Source of the DNA: Ancylobacter sp. IITR112
GTDB taxonomy: Bacteria > Pseudomonadota > Alphaproteobacteria > Rhizobiales > Xanthobacteraceae
Length of the DNA: 64,000 nt
Assembly: GCF_041415945.1 (NCBI RefSeq)
Contig: NZ_JBGCUS010000001.1
Coordinates: 1,984,001 to 2,048,000, forward strand
Direction of reading: 5' to 3'
The notes below the pieces were generated by a model. It was not told the origin of the DNA. It saw only the letters and a program-made list of their open reading frames with translations, and made no database searches. The first letter of the stretch is position 1. Each line of letters begins with the position of its first letter. A program made the position numbers and the translations under genes. This document shows, in pieces, positions 47,627-57,122 of this stretch.

Positions 47627-48442
47627 ATGAACCGCCCGCTGCTGAACCGCTCGCTGCTTCTCGGCGCCGCCTGCCTGCTGGCCTCCGGCACCGCCGGCGT
47701 CGCCGCCGATCTGCCCTACCCCGTCAAGGCCCAGCCGGTGCAGGTGTTCGTGCCCGCCTTCTCCTGGACCGGACTCTATCTCGGCGGCAATGCCGGCTAT
47801 GCCTGGGGCGAATCGAAGGGCTCCGACGTCGCGTTCTTCGACAGCACCGGCGGCGTCTACACCCCCGCGCCGGGCCTGTATTTCGGCAATGACGTGAATT
47901 TCGGCAATATGGATGGCTGGGTCGCCGGTGGCCAGATCGGCTATAATTACCAGTTCACCAACAATGTCGTCGTCGGCATCGAGGCGGACTTCCAGTGGAC
48001 CGGCGCCGAGGACAGTCTCGCCTTCTACGCCACGCCGGGCGGCCCCTACTACCAGACCAGCGCCGAACTCGAATGGTTCGGCACGGTGCGCGCCCGCCTC
48101 GGCTATGCCTTCGACCGGCTGCTGGTCTACGGCACCGGCGGCTTCGCCTATGGCAAGGTCAGCGGCTCCACCACGGTGATGGGCCTCACCGGCGGCGGCG
48201 CCCCGGACATCACCACCGCGTCCACCGGCTCCTATGACAATGTCAACACCGGCTGGACCGTCGGCGGCGGTGTCGAATATGCCATCACCGACAATTGGAT
48301 CCTGCGCGGCGAATATCTCTATGTCGATCTCGGCGACACCAACGTGACCAGCTATCTCGCCGGCACCCCGGGCAGCTATGTCAGCGCCAAGGCCGACCTG
48401 ACGAGCAACATCGTCCGCGCCGCAATTAGCTACAAGTTCTGA
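47627..48442 (+). CDS. Omp25/31-like outer membrane beta-barrel protein
   Basis: 271 residues. Signal peptide ends near GVAAD; FSWTGLYLGGNAGYAWG and the C-terminal SNIVRAAISYKF are signatures of the Omp25/Omp31 eight-strand barrels abundant in Hyphomicrobiales. CTGGAGA precedes the ATG at 47627. Structural role in the envelope is likely. Confidence 0.9.
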   Translation: MNRPLLNRSLLLGAACLLASGTAGVAADLPYPVKAQPVQVFVPAFSWTGLYLGGNAGYAWGESKGSDVAFFDSTGGVYTPAPGLYFGNDVNFGNMDGWVAGGQIGYNYQFTNNVVVGIEADFQWTGAEDSLAFYATPGGPYYQTSAELEWFGTVRARLGYAFDRLLVYGTGGFAYGKVSGSTTVMGLTGGGAPDITTASTGSYDNVNTGWTVGGGVEYAITDNWILRGEYLYVDLGDTNVTSYLAGTPGSYVSAKADLTSNIVRAAISYKF

Positions 48443-48468
48443 TCCCCGGCCGATTGTCCGGCGAATGG

Positions 48469-48496
48469 AAAAGCCCGGCGCGAGCCGGGCTTTTTT
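48469..48496 (+). terminator. Rho-independent terminator
   Basis: AAAAGCCCGGC pairs with GCCGGGCTTTTTT around GCGA, 26 bp after the barrel-protein stop. The A and T tracts make it usable in both directions. Confidence 0.9.
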
Positions 48497-48567
48497 GCGT
48501 CTGGACGAGATAGGGACGATGGGGGAGACGCTGGCCGAACCGCGGCGCCGCTGTCGGCTCCCGCGCG

Positions 48568-49272
48568 TCAGAAGCGGGCGGACGCCCAGCGCACCAGGTC
48601 GACGAACACCTGGTCGGACGCCCGGTCGAGCGCGGCCGTGGCCTCCGGCCCGCTGGTCGAGGCGGCCGGCGCGCGGGCGGTGAACACCTGCGCGGCGACG
48701 ATGCGGCCGGAGCTGGCGCCGACGATCTTCACCGAGACTTCCACCACCGCCACCGGCCCGCCCTCATAGGTGCGGATGCCGAAGGCGCGCAGATCCGAGA
48801 GCAGCATGTAATCGGCGCTCAGCCCCTCGCCGGCGCGGCCGACGGAGCGGGCGCGGTTGCCGTTCTCGAAGGATTCGATCAGCCGCGCCTGGAACAGCGC
48901 CGGCAGCCGGTCGCTCCACTGCGCCTTGTCGAGATAGGTGATCTGCCCGGGCTGCGGCTCGACCACGATGCGCTCGGTGTCGAGCACCGCCAGCGCCGTG
49001 GGCGGGCCGACCACGAGCAGGCCCGTACCGCGACGCGGGGCGTTGAAATCGGCCGGTGCGCTGAGATCGAAGGTCGGCACGGCCTGATCGCCGCCGGAAA
49101 GCAGCGTGCTGCAGCCGCCAAGCGCGAGCGCCAGCGCCACAATGCCGGCCGCGCCGGCACGCCGGCCAAGCCCTTCGCTCCGCCCGCCGGAGCGGAGGCC
49201 CGTCTCGTCAGAACTCACGCGAACGCCCCTGCCCCCGTCGATGTCCCCAGAACCCATAAGCTGGCGCCCCAT
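48568..49272 (-). CDS. ABC-type transport auxiliary lipoprotein (PqiC/MCE-associated)
   Basis: 234 residues from the ATG at 49272 (49257 is an alternative). Lipobox LALGGC follows a hydrophobic stretch near residue 50, giving a lipoprotein; the long pre-lipobox part suggests the true start may be downstream. TPFDLSAP-like start of the mature domain and RLPALFQARLIESFENG fit the family that helps MCE lipid transporters. Last gene of the operon, adjoining the MCE gene. Confidence 0.8.
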   Translation of the reverse strand: MGRQLMGSGDIDGGRGVRVSSDETGLRSGGRSEGLGRRAGAAGIVALALALGGCSTLLSGGDQAVPTFDLSAPADFNAPRRGTGLLVVGPPTALAVLDTERIVVEPQPGQITYLDKAQWSDRLPALFQARLIESFENGNRARSVGRAGEGLSADYMLLSDLRAFGIRTYEGGPVAVVEVSVKIVGASSGRIVAAQVFTARAPAASTSGPEATAALDRASDQVFVDLVRWASARF

Positions 49273-49274
49273 GC

Positions 49275-50321
49275 CTAACGCCCATTGTAGCTGGGCACAT
49301 TCGACCCGCCAAAGATGAACTGACGCGGATTGCGCTCGAAATTGCGGAACACACGCTCGATTTCCGCCAGCGTGCGCCGTCCGTCCACCGCCAGCGCTTC
49401 GTACTGGCGCAGGCCCGGGCCGGCGAACTTGTTGAGATTGACCGAGAGCTCCGCCGTGCGGGTGTCGAGATTGGCGGCGAGCTTGCGCACTTCGGCGGCC
49501 GCGCTGGAAATCTCGTTGAACATCCCCTTGCCTTCGTCGCTCGTGGTCATCGCGTTCACATTGTCGAGGATCACATTCACCTTGTCCGCCATGGTGCCGA
49601 GCTGGGCGGTGAAGGCGCTGATGTCGTCCACCGTGCTGCCGAGCTTCTGCGGATCGACCGACACCACCAGCTTGTCGAGATTGTCCGCCAGCGAGGAAAT
49701 CCGCTGCGCGGCGCCGCCCATCTCGCGCAGGAAGCTGTCGATATTGCCGGCGTTCTCGCCGAGGGCAGCGGTGAACTTGTCGACATTGTCGATCACCGAC
49801 GACACCTTGGCGTCATTGGCCTTGATGAGATCGTCGACGCGGATGGCGATGTCGTTGACGCGGCCGAGCACCTCGCGGGCGGTGCGCATCAGGTCCTGCA
49901 CCGCGGACGTGTCGGCGTCGATCATCGGCAATTGCCCTTCCGCCGGGGCCGGCAGCGGCGCCGCCTGCGTCGAGCCGCCGATCAGCCCGACCGAGGCAAG
50001 CCCGGTGAGCAACTGCGAGTCGAGCGTGGCGCGTGTGTCCGACTTGATCGGCGTGTCCGGCTGCACCGCGATGCGGGCGATCACCTTGCGCGGATCCTGC
50101 GCGTCGAGGCGCAGCGACGTGACCTCGCCGACCGGGATGCCGTTGAAGGTGACGGAGGAGCCGGTCTGCAGCCCGCTCACCACGCCGCTGAACACGACGT
50201 CATAGGAGGTGCGCGGCCCGCGGCTGGCCGAGCCGGTGAACCACCAGACAAAGGCGAAGCCGGCCGCGACGACCGCCAGGGTGAACAGCCCGATGATGGT
50301 GTAATTGGCGCGTGTCTCCAT
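49275..50321 (-). CDS. MCE-domain substrate-binding protein (MlaD-like)
   Basis: 348 residues. One N-terminal transmembrane helix (about 8-28), then the MCE domain (VVFSGVVSGLQTGSSVTFNGIPVGEV) and a long helical tail of repeats (residues 150-310). ATG at 50321 with GAGGAG upstream. Binds phospholipid at the periplasmic side of an Mla-type ABC transporter. Only 2 bp separate it from the lipoprotein gene. Confidence 0.9.
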   Translation of the reverse strand: METRANYTIIGLFTLAVVAAGFAFVWWFTGSASRGPRTSYDVVFSGVVSGLQTGSSVTFNGIPVGEVTSLRLDAQDPRKVIARIAVQPDTPIKSDTRATLDSQLLTGLASVGLIGGSTQAAPLPAPAEGQLPMIDADTSAVQDLMRTAREVLGRVNDIAIRVDDLIKANDAKVSSVIDNVDKFTAALGENAGNIDSFLREMGGAAQRISSLADNLDKLVVSVDPQKLGSTVDDISAFTAQLGTMADKVNVILDNVNAMTTSDEGKGMFNEISSAAAEVRKLAANLDTRTAELSVNLNKFAGPGLRQYEALAVDGRRTLAEIERVFRNFERNPRQFIFGGSNVPSYNGR

Positions 50322-50328
50322 GGTCTCC

Positions 50329-51162
50329 TCAGCGCGCCCCCTCAGAACCGAAGCCGGCGGCGCGCGCCCGCTTCCCGTGGAAATAAGCCGAAACCCAGGG
50401 GTGCTTCGACGCCAGCATGGTCTCGATCGGGCCGACGGCAATGACCTTGCCCTCGGCCAGCGCCGCGATGCGGTCGCAGACCGTGTGAAGGCTGTCGAGA
50501 TCGTGGGTTACCATGAATACGGTCAGCCCCAAAGTCTGCTGCAGCGTGGCGATGAGCTCGTCGAACTCGCCCGCGCCGATCGGATCGAGGCCGGAGGTCG
50601 GCTCGTCCAGAAACAGGATTTCCGGATCGAGCGCCAGCGCCCGCGCCAGCGCCGCGCGCTTGATCATGCCGCCGGAGAGTTCGGAGGGCGCCTTTTCCGC
50701 CGCATCGGCGGGCAGGCCGACCATTTCCAGCTTGGCGATGGTGAGTTCGTCCATCAGCCGCTGCGACAGATCGAGATATTCGCGCATCGGGAACTGGATG
50801 TTCTGCCGCACGCTGAGCGAGGAAAACAGCGCGCCCTGCTGGAACAGCACGCCCCAGCGCTGCTCCAGCGCCCGGCGCCCCTTGAAGGTGAGGCCGTCAA
50901 GGTCCTGCCCGAACACTTCCACCGTGCCGGCGCGCTTGGGCACCAGGCCGAGAATGGTCCGGGTGAGCACCGATTTGCCGCCGCCCGAGGCGCCGACGAA
51001 GCCGAGAATCTCGCCGCGCATCACATCGAGCGACAGGCCGTTGAGAATGACGCGCTCGCCGAAGCCGACGACGAGATCGCGCACCCGGATGATCGGCTCG
51101 CCCGGGGCCACTTCGGAGGCGGCCGCGCCATTGCTGCGGGGGGCTTGGCTGTCCAGTTGCAC
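50329..51162 (-). CDS. MlaF-like ABC transporter ATP-binding protein
   Basis: 277 residues. Walker A GASGGGKS, signature LSGGMIKR and Walker B ILFLDEPTSGLD. GTG at 51162 has GAGGG upstream; another GTG at 51174 overlaps the permease stop. Energises the lipid transporter with the MlaE-like permease. Confidence 0.9.
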   Translation of the reverse strand: MQLDSQAPRSNGAAASEVAPGEPIIRVRDLVVGFGERVILNGLSLDVMRGEILGFVGASGGGKSVLTRTILGLVPKRAGTVEVFGQDLDGLTFKGRRALEQRWGVLFQQGALFSSLSVRQNIQFPMREYLDLSQRLMDELTIAKLEMVGLPADAAEKAPSELSGGMIKRAALARALALDPEILFLDEPTSGLDPIGAGEFDELIATLQQTLGLTVFMVTHDLDSLHTVCDRIAALAEGKVIAVGPIETMLASKHPWVSAYFHGKRARAAGFGSEGAR

Positions 51163-51170
51163 CGCCGCCC

Positions 51171-52340
51171 TCACATGTCGATCGCGGCGAAGAACATGGC
51201 GAACAGCCCGTCCACCACGATCACCAGGAAGATGGCCTTCACCACCGAGGCGGTGGTGTGGGCGCCGAGCGATTCGGCGCTGCCGCCCACCCGCATGCCC
51301 TCCATGCAGGCGATGAGGCCGATGATCGCCGCCATGAACGGCGCCTTGATCATGCCGACCTCGAACGTGTTCAGCGCGATCGCCTCCTGCAGCCGGGCGA
51401 GGAAGATTTCCGGCGAGATGCCGCCATAGAGCCAGACCACCAGCCCGCCGCCGAACAGCGCGCACATATTGCCGATGAAGGTAAGCAGCGGCACGGCGAT
51501 GATCAGCGCGATCAGCCGCGGCAGCACCAGCACCTCATTGGGATCGAATCCCATCACCCGCAGCGCGTCGACTTCCTCGCGCATGCGCATGGAGCCGAGC
51601 TCGGCGGTGAAGGCGCTGCCGGAACGGCCGGCGACCATGATCGAGACGATCAGCACGCCGAGTTCGCGCAGGGTGAGGATGCCCACCATGTCGACGACAT
51701 AGGTGGTGGCGCCGAATTTACGGAAATGGAAAATGCCCTGCTGGGCGATGATGCAGCCGATCAGGAAGGTGATCAGCGCCACGATCGGCACCGCGCGCAG
51801 GCCCGTCCGCTCCAGATGATAGATCATCGAGGTGACGCGGAACGTCATCGGCCGCACCAGCACCCGCAGCAGCGCGGAAACGACGGAGCCGATGAAGGAC
51901 AGCAGCGCCAGCCCATCCTCGGCGGTCGACGCCATGGTCTTGCCGACGAGCTGGATGCCGCCGAGCACCGGGTTCACCTGGCGGCGGCGGGGCGGGTTGG
52001 TATGGCTGCCCTGGATGATGTCGTCGAGCAGCGGCCGGAATCGACGGTCCAGCCCGACGATCTGGAACCGGATATTGGCCTTGTCGAGCGCCTGCAGCAG
52101 CCGGTCGAGCACCACGGCGCCGAGCGTATCGAGGCTGCGAACGCCGGAAAGGTCGATGCGTGCCGTCTCGCTGCCACCGGCCGCGACCTCGGCGAGGGCG
52201 GCATCGACGGAACCTTCGAGCGCGCGCCCCTGCCCGGCCACCCAGCGGCCATTGCCCACGAACACGAGTTCGCGGCCAGTGCGGGCGGTGGCCAGAAGCG
52301 GCGCTTCAGCAGCTCCCACGATGACCCTCCCTGCGGACAT
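51171..52340 (-). CDS. MlaE-like permease with N-terminal STAS domain
   Basis: 389 residues. Residues 1-115 form a STAS domain (RIDLSGVRSLDTLGAVVLDRLL), i.e. a built-in MlaB counterpart; the rest is the MlaE permease with FGATTYVVDMVGILTLRELG and GRSGSAFTAELGSMRM. Its end overlaps the ATPase start. First gene of the operon. Confidence 0.92.
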   Translation of the reverse strand: MSAGRVIVGAAEAPLLATARTGRELVFVGNGRWVAGQGRALEGSVDAALAEVAAGGSETARIDLSGVRSLDTLGAVVLDRLLQALDKANIRFQIVGLDRRFRPLLDDIIQGSHTNPPRRRQVNPVLGGIQLVGKTMASTAEDGLALLSFIGSVVSALLRVLVRPMTFRVTSMIYHLERTGLRAVPIVALITFLIGCIIAQQGIFHFRKFGATTYVVDMVGILTLRELGVLIVSIMVAGRSGSAFTAELGSMRMREEVDALRVMGFDPNEVLVLPRLIALIIAVPLLTFIGNMCALFGGGLVVWLYGGISPEIFLARLQEAIALNTFEVGMIKAPFMAAIIGLIACMEGMRVGGSAESLGAHTTASVVKAIFLVIVVDGLFAMFFAAIDM

Positions 52341-52551
52341 GACCACACCACGGCCGCGACGCCGATACCCCACTACGCTCCGTGCTTCTTAGCGGGGGGT
52401 GCCGCAGGCGTCGAGAGAGCGGGCGGCGATTCGGGATTAATGCCGGTGCGCAGGCGACTTAATCGCCGCCACTGTGCTTTCGCGGCGACGCCCCGGCGGC
52501 GGCAACCGGCCTTATCATGGCGCGGCCGATTCCCTCGCCAACGGTTCGACC

Positions 52552-53541
52552 ATGACCGCGCTCCGCATCACCCCCGAACGCTTCCCCATTCGCGGCACCT
52601 TCACCATCGCCCGCGGCTCGAAGACCGAGGCCGCCGTCGTCACCGTCGAACTGCGCGACGGGGCGCATGTGGGGCGGGGCGAATGCGTGCCCTATGCCCG
52701 CTATGGCGAGAGCGTGGAGGGCGTCGTCGCCCAGCTCGCCGCGCTGGAAAAGCTGGTCGCCGAGGGGCTGCGGCGCGAGGATCTGATGAGCGTTCTGCCG
52801 CCCGGCGCGGCGCGCAACGCCATCGACTGCGCCATGTGGGACCTCGACGCCAAGCGGTCGCGGATGCGCGCCTTCGAGATGGCCGGCCTGCCGGCGCCGC
52901 AGCCGGTGGTCACCGCCTATACGCTGAGCCTCGACACGCCGGACGCGATGGCGCGGGCGGCGCGCGCGGCGATCGAGGAAGCGGGGCACGAACTGCTCAA
53001 GCTCAAGCTCGGCGCGGAGGGCGATGTCGCCCGCCTCAAGGCCATCCGTGCGGCGGTGCCGCAGGCGCGGCTGATCGTCGACGCCAATGAAGGCTGGACG
53101 GGCGACAGCCTGGAGGCCCATCTCGCCGCCTGCGCCAAGGTGGGGGTCGAACTGGTGGAACAGCCCCTGCCCGCCGCCGACGATGCGTCCCTGGCGAACA
53201 TCAACCGCCCCGTGCCGGTCTGCGCCGATGAGAGCGCGCACGGGCTGGAGAGCCTCGACGCGCTCGCCGGCCGCTATGACGCGCTCAACATCAAGCTCGA
53301 CAAGACCGGTGGGCTCACCGAGGCGCTGCTGCTCGCCCGCGCCGCGCAGGCGGCCGGGCTCGACATCATGGTCGGCTGCATGGTCGGCACCTCGCTCGCC
53401 ATGGCGCCGGCGCTGCTGCTCACCCCGCTGGCGCGGTTCGTCGATCTCGACGGCCCGCTGCTGCTGGCGGCCGACCGCACCCCGGCGCTGCGCTATGAGG
53501 GCAGCCTCGTCTACCCGCCCGAACCCGCGCTCTGGGGCTGA
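52552..53541 (+). CDS. Dipeptide epimerase (L-Ala-D/L-Glu type), enolase superfamily
   Basis: 329 residues. Metal and base residues are recognisable in LKLKLG (Lys-x-Lys), DANEGW, EQPLP, ADESAH and IKLDKTGG. Acts on Ala-Glu dipeptides from murein recycling or a related dipeptide. ATG at 52552. Its 3' end overlaps the convergent MFS gene by 31 bp. Confidence 0.9.
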   Translation: MTALRITPERFPIRGTFTIARGSKTEAAVVTVELRDGAHVGRGECVPYARYGESVEGVVAQLAALEKLVAEGLRREDLMSVLPPGAARNAIDCAMWDLDAKRSRMRAFEMAGLPAPQPVVTAYTLSLDTPDAMARAARAAIEEAGHELLKLKLGAEGDVARLKAIRAAVPQARLIVDANEGWTGDSLEAHLAACAKVGVELVEQPLPAADDASLANINRPVPVCADESAHGLESLDALAGRYDALNIKLDKTGGLTEALLLARAAQAAGLDIMVGCMVGTSLAMAPALLLTPLARFVDLDGPLLLAADRTPALRYEGSLVYPPEPALWG

Positions 53542-54701
53542 CGCAGCCGCCCGGCGAGGAGCGCGAGCCCCGTTCCCGCCAGCGCCAGCCCGGCGGAGGC
53601 GACGAACGCGCCCGGTCCGAAACCCTGCCACAGCGACCCAGCGACGAGCGTTGCCCCCGCCATGGCGATTGCCGTCGCCCAGGCCGCCAGCGCCTGCACG
53701 CTCGCCCCGCGCCCGGGCGGGGCATGGCGGGCGACCAGTTCCACCGCGCCGAGATAGGTGCAGCCGAAGGTCAAGGCGTGCAGCGGCTGCAAGAGGAGCA
53801 GGAACAGCAGCGGCGGATCCATCGCCATGACGGAAAAGCGCAGCACCCCGGCCAGCCCTCCGATCAGCAGCAGCTTTTCCGGCCCCAGCCGCCGCGTCAC
53901 CCGCGTGCCGTAATGGAACAGCACCACCTCCGCCAGCACGCCGAGCGACCAGAGCAGGCCGATCAGCGTGCTGGACAGCCCCTTGCCCTGCCACATCAGC
54001 GAGGCGAAGGCGTAGAGCACCGCGTGCGCGCTCTGCACCAGCGCCGCCGCCGCCATGCCGACGAACAGCACCGGCGCGAGGCCCTTCAGCGCCGAGGGGC
54101 GCCGGGCCGGGCCGCCAGGGGGCATCTCATGCGGCGCCGGGCGCACCTCGCGCAGCGTCGCCGCCGCCAGCGCCGCCGCGACGCTGGCCGCCACGATCAG
54201 CCAGATCACCGTGTCCGGCGGCACCGCGACGAGAAACGCCCCGCCGAGCAGGCCGCCGGCCAGCAGGTTGCCGCCAATGAAGGCCATGGAACCCCAGAGC
54301 CGCACCCGTCCATAGTCGATCAGACCCTCGCGCCGGCGCGCCACCGCATAGGCGTCGAGCACCGGCAGGCTGGGCTGCCAGAACACGGCGGCGAGGCCGA
54401 GCCCGATGAGGATGAAGCTGGCGCTGGGGGCGAAGGCGATGCCGGCGAAGCACAGGGCGGTGGCGGCGGCATAGATGATGAGCGTCGCGCGCGGGCGCCC
54501 GCTGCGGTCGGCCAGCAGGCCGCCGAGCGGCATGGTGACGAGGCGCACCACCTGCGGCACGGCGAGCGCCAGCGCGATCATCGCCGCGTCGAAGCCCCGC
54601 CCTTCCAGCCAGACCGGGAAGAACGGCATGAACACGCCAATGCCGAAGAACAGCCCGGCATAGGCGGCGGAGATGGCGTGGCGGGGGGCGATGAGGGGCA
54701 C
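53511..54701 (-). CDS. MFS transporter (HcaT/nucleoside-symporter-like)
   Basis: 396 residues, about 12 helices. Motif GGLLADRSGRPR lies between helices 2 and 3, and RLWGSMAFIGGNL is typical of the MFS_1-like group that includes 3-phenylpropionate permease. Substrate unknown. Overlaps the dipeptide epimerase gene tail to tail. Confidence 0.88.
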   Translation of the reverse strand: MPLIAPRHAISAAYAGLFFGIGVFMPFFPVWLEGRGFDAAMIALALAVPQVVRLVTMPLGGLLADRSGRPRATLIIYAAATALCFAGIAFAPSASFILIGLGLAAVFWQPSLPVLDAYAVARRREGLIDYGRVRLWGSMAFIGGNLLAGGLLGGAFLVAVPPDTVIWLIVAASVAAALAAATLREVRPAPHEMPPGGPARRPSALKGLAPVLFVGMAAAALVQSAHAVLYAFASLMWQGKGLSSTLIGLLWSLGVLAEVVLFHYGTRVTRRLGPEKLLLIGGLAGVLRFSVMAMDPPLLFLLLLQPLHALTFGCTYLGAVELVARHAPPGRGASVQALAAWATAIAMAGATLVAGSLWQGFGPGAFVASAGLALAGTGLALLAGRLRQPQSAGSGG

Positions 54702-54763
54702 GGGACGGCTCGCGGAAGCCTTCCCGGCTTAGCAGGCCGCGCGTCGCCGCACCACTGGCGTGC

Positions 54764-55570
54764 TCACCACCAGGCGTGGAAGTGGTGCACCGGCCCGTGC
54801 CCCTGGCCGATGGCGAGTTCTTCCGAGCGGGCCAGCGCCTTGGTCAGGTAGTCCTTCGCCGCCGCCACCGCCTCGCGCAGCCCAAGCCCCTTGGCGAGGC
54901 CGGCGGCGATGGCGGAGGACAGGGTGCAGCCGGTGCCATGGGTGTTGCGGGTGACGATGCGCGGCGCGGTGAACTCCACGAAGCCTTCCGAATCGAGCAG
55001 CACGTCGACGCTTTCCGGTCCCTCGCCATGGCCGCCCTTGATCAGCACCGCGCGCGGGCCCATGGCGAGCAGAAGCTGCGCCTGCGCCCGCACGCCGGCG
55101 AGATCTTCGGCCAGTGCTGCGTCGAGCAGGGCGGCGGCTTCCGGCAGGTTCGGGGTGATCAGCAGCGCCTGCGGCAGCAATTCGCGGCGCAGCGTGTCGA
55201 TGGCTTCCGGCACCAGCAGCCGGTCGCCGGAGGCGGCGATCATCACGGGGTCGAGCACCACGGTCGCCGCGCCGTGCCGCGCGAGGCCCTTTGCCACCTC
55301 GATGATCGCCTCGGGGCGAGAGAGCATGCCGATCTTCACCGCATCGACCGCGAGATCGGACAGCACCGCGTCGATCTGCGCCGCGATGAAGGCGGGCGGC
55401 ACGTCGTGAATGCCGGTGACGCCGCGCGTGTTCTGCGCGGTGAGCGCGGTGATGACGCTGGCGCCATAGACGCCGAGCGCGGAAAAGGTCTTGAGATCGG
55501 CCTGGATGCCGGCGCCGCCGCCGCTGTCCGAGCCCGCCATCGTCACCGCAATCGGTGTGGAGCCTGCCAT
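54764..55570 (-). CDS. thiD: Hydroxymethylpyrimidine (phosphate) kinase
   Basis: 268 residues. SDSGGGAGIQADLKTFSALG near residue 13 and the C-terminal GTGCTLSSAIAAGLAKG are ThiD hallmarks. Phosphorylates HMP and HMP-P in thiamine synthesis. ATG at 55570 lies behind a TPP riboswitch, which fits the function. Confidence 0.95.
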   Translation of the reverse strand: MAGSTPIAVTMAGSDSGGGAGIQADLKTFSALGVYGASVITALTAQNTRGVTGIHDVPPAFIAAQIDAVLSDLAVDAVKIGMLSRPEAIIEVAKGLARHGAATVVLDPVMIAASGDRLLVPEAIDTLRRELLPQALLITPNLPEAAALLDAALAEDLAGVRAQAQLLLAMGPRAVLIKGGHGEGPESVDVLLDSEGFVEFTAPRIVTRNTHGTGCTLSSAIAAGLAKGLGLREAVAAAKDYLTKALARSEELAIGQGHGPVHHFHAWW

Positions 55571-55641
55571 GCTACGCCTCCCCTCGCCGCGCGGGGTGGA
55601 GGCGTCGCGACGGGAGACCGGCACCCGGCGCGCGCGATCCG

Positions 55642-55745
55642 TTCCCTCCGCCGGCATGACCCGGATCAGGTTCGTGGGTTGGCAGCGCGCCCGCGGGCCC
55701 GCCTGTGCCTCTCAGCCCGCCGCGCCTTCGCGCCTTGGGCACCCC
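55642..55745 (-). promoter_or_regulatory. TPP riboswitch (THI box) upstream of thiD
   Basis: The minus strand contains GGGGTGCC, then GCTGAGAGG and finally ACCTGATCCGGGTCATGCCGG with a closing GGGA, in canonical order and spacing. It lies about 70 bp upstream of the thiD start and should repress it when thiamine pyrophosphate is high. Confidence 0.92.
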
Positions 55746-55894
55746 AACGTGATCGTCCTGCGCGAGATAGGCGAGGACGCGCACGCGCGCAAGGCGTCGT
55801 CGCGCCAGGACCGAGCGGGGCTTGCGCCGCCCTCCGCCTTCTGTTTCCTATCGGCCTCCCGATCGACGCTCCCGCCCCCAGCCGGAAGACCGCC

Positions 55895-56131
55895 ATGGTT
55901 CCCTTCTTCATGCAGATCAAATGTCAGCTCGGCCGCGCCTATGAGGTGGCGAACGCCATCGCCGACGCCGAGATCGCCTCGGAGATCTATTCCACCGCCG
56001 GCGAGTTCGACCTGCTGGTCAAGTTCTATGTGCCCGAAGGCACCGATATCGGCCATTTCGTCAATGAGAAGGTGCAGCTCTTCCCCGGCATCCAGGACAC
56101 ACGCACGCTGATCACCTTCAAGGCGTTCTGA
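55895..56131 (+). CDS. Stand-alone Lrp/AsnC ligand-binding (RAM) domain protein
   Basis: 78 residues covering the RAM fold only (QIKCQLGRAYEVANAIADAE to TLITFKAF), with no helix-turn-helix. Such small proteins are common and may bind amino acids or modulate Lrp regulators. Converges with the EamA gene, 6 bp apart. Confidence 0.88.
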   Translation: MVPFFMQIKCQLGRAYEVANAIADAEIASEIYSTAGEFDLLVKFYVPEGTDIGHFVNEKVQLFPGIQDTRTLITFKAF

Positions 56132-56137
56132 GCGCCG

Positions 56138-57064
56138 TCACGGCGCCGGCGCGGCGGGCGGGGTCGAGGCCGCCTCGTCCTGCGTCCGGTCGATGCCGAG
56201 CTGGCGCTCGCGCCAGATGACGAACAGCCCGGCGCCGATGACGATGGCGCCGCCAAGCAGCACGAGCAGCGGCGGCACCTCGGCGAACAGCACGAAGCCG
56301 AGCACCAGCGACCACAGCATGGCGGAATAGGCGAAGGGCGCCACGACCGAGGCCGGGGCGTAGCGGTAGCTCTCGGTGAGCAATATCTGCCCGACCCCGC
56401 CGAGAAAGCCGATGGTCAGCAGCAGCGCCCCTTCCCGCCCGCTCGGCAGCACCCAGCCCCAGCCGGCGGTGGCAAGCCCCGCCAGCGCGGCCAGCGCCTG
56501 GAAATAGAACACGATCGAGGCGGTGGTCTCGGTCTGGGTGAGGCGGCGCACCTGCACCATCGCCCCGGCGGTGAACGCCGCCGCCATCAGCGCCAGCAGC
56601 GCACCGATGAGATGGCCGGGCGTGTCGAAGGAGCCATGCATGTGTGGCCACAGCATCACCACCACCCCGCCGAGCCCCACCGCCACCGCCACCCAGCGAT
56701 AAATCTGCACCCGCTCGCCCAGCAGCAGCGCCGCCAGCATGACGGTGAGCAGCGGCGAGGCGAAGCTGATGGCGGTGGCGTCCGCCAGCGGGAGCCGCGC
56801 CAGCGCCGCGAAGCTCAGCCCCATGGCGCACACGCCGATGGTGCCGCGGAGAATATGGCCGAGCGGGTTGGCGGTGCGCACCGCCGCTCCGATCTCGCCC
56901 CGCCACGCCAGCAGGGCCAGCAGCGGGAACAGCGCGAAGAAGGAGCGTGAGAACACCACTTCGCCGGTCGGAACATGATCCGAGACGATGCGGACAAGGG
57001 CCGACATGATGGTGAAGAGGAACGTCGCGCCGACCTGCAGCGCGATGCCCTTGAGCGCGTTCAT
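56138..57064 (-). CDS. EamA/DMT-family permease
   Basis: 308 residues with ten predicted helices in two EamA repeats (e.g. VVFSRSFFALFPLLALL and PLADATAISFASPLLTVMLAALLLGE). ATG at 57064 chosen; 57082 possible. Metabolite exporter of unknown substrate. Confidence 0.9.
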   Translation of the reverse strand: MNALKGIALQVGATFLFTIMSALVRIVSDHVPTGEVVFSRSFFALFPLLALLAWRGEIGAAVRTANPLGHILRGTIGVCAMGLSFAALARLPLADATAISFASPLLTVMLAALLLGERVQIYRWVAVAVGLGGVVVMLWPHMHGSFDTPGHLIGALLALMAAAFTAGAMVQVRRLTQTETTASIVFYFQALAALAGLATAGWGWVLPSGREGALLLTIGFLGGVGQILLTESYRYAPASVVAPFAYSAMLWSLVLGFVLFAEVPPLLVLLGGAIVIGAGLFVIWRERQLGIDRTQDEAASTPPAAPAP

Positions 57065-57122
57065 GATGCCGCCATGGAGCACGGTTCCCGGCGCCCCGCA
57101 AGCGCGCCGAAAGGCTTAATCA

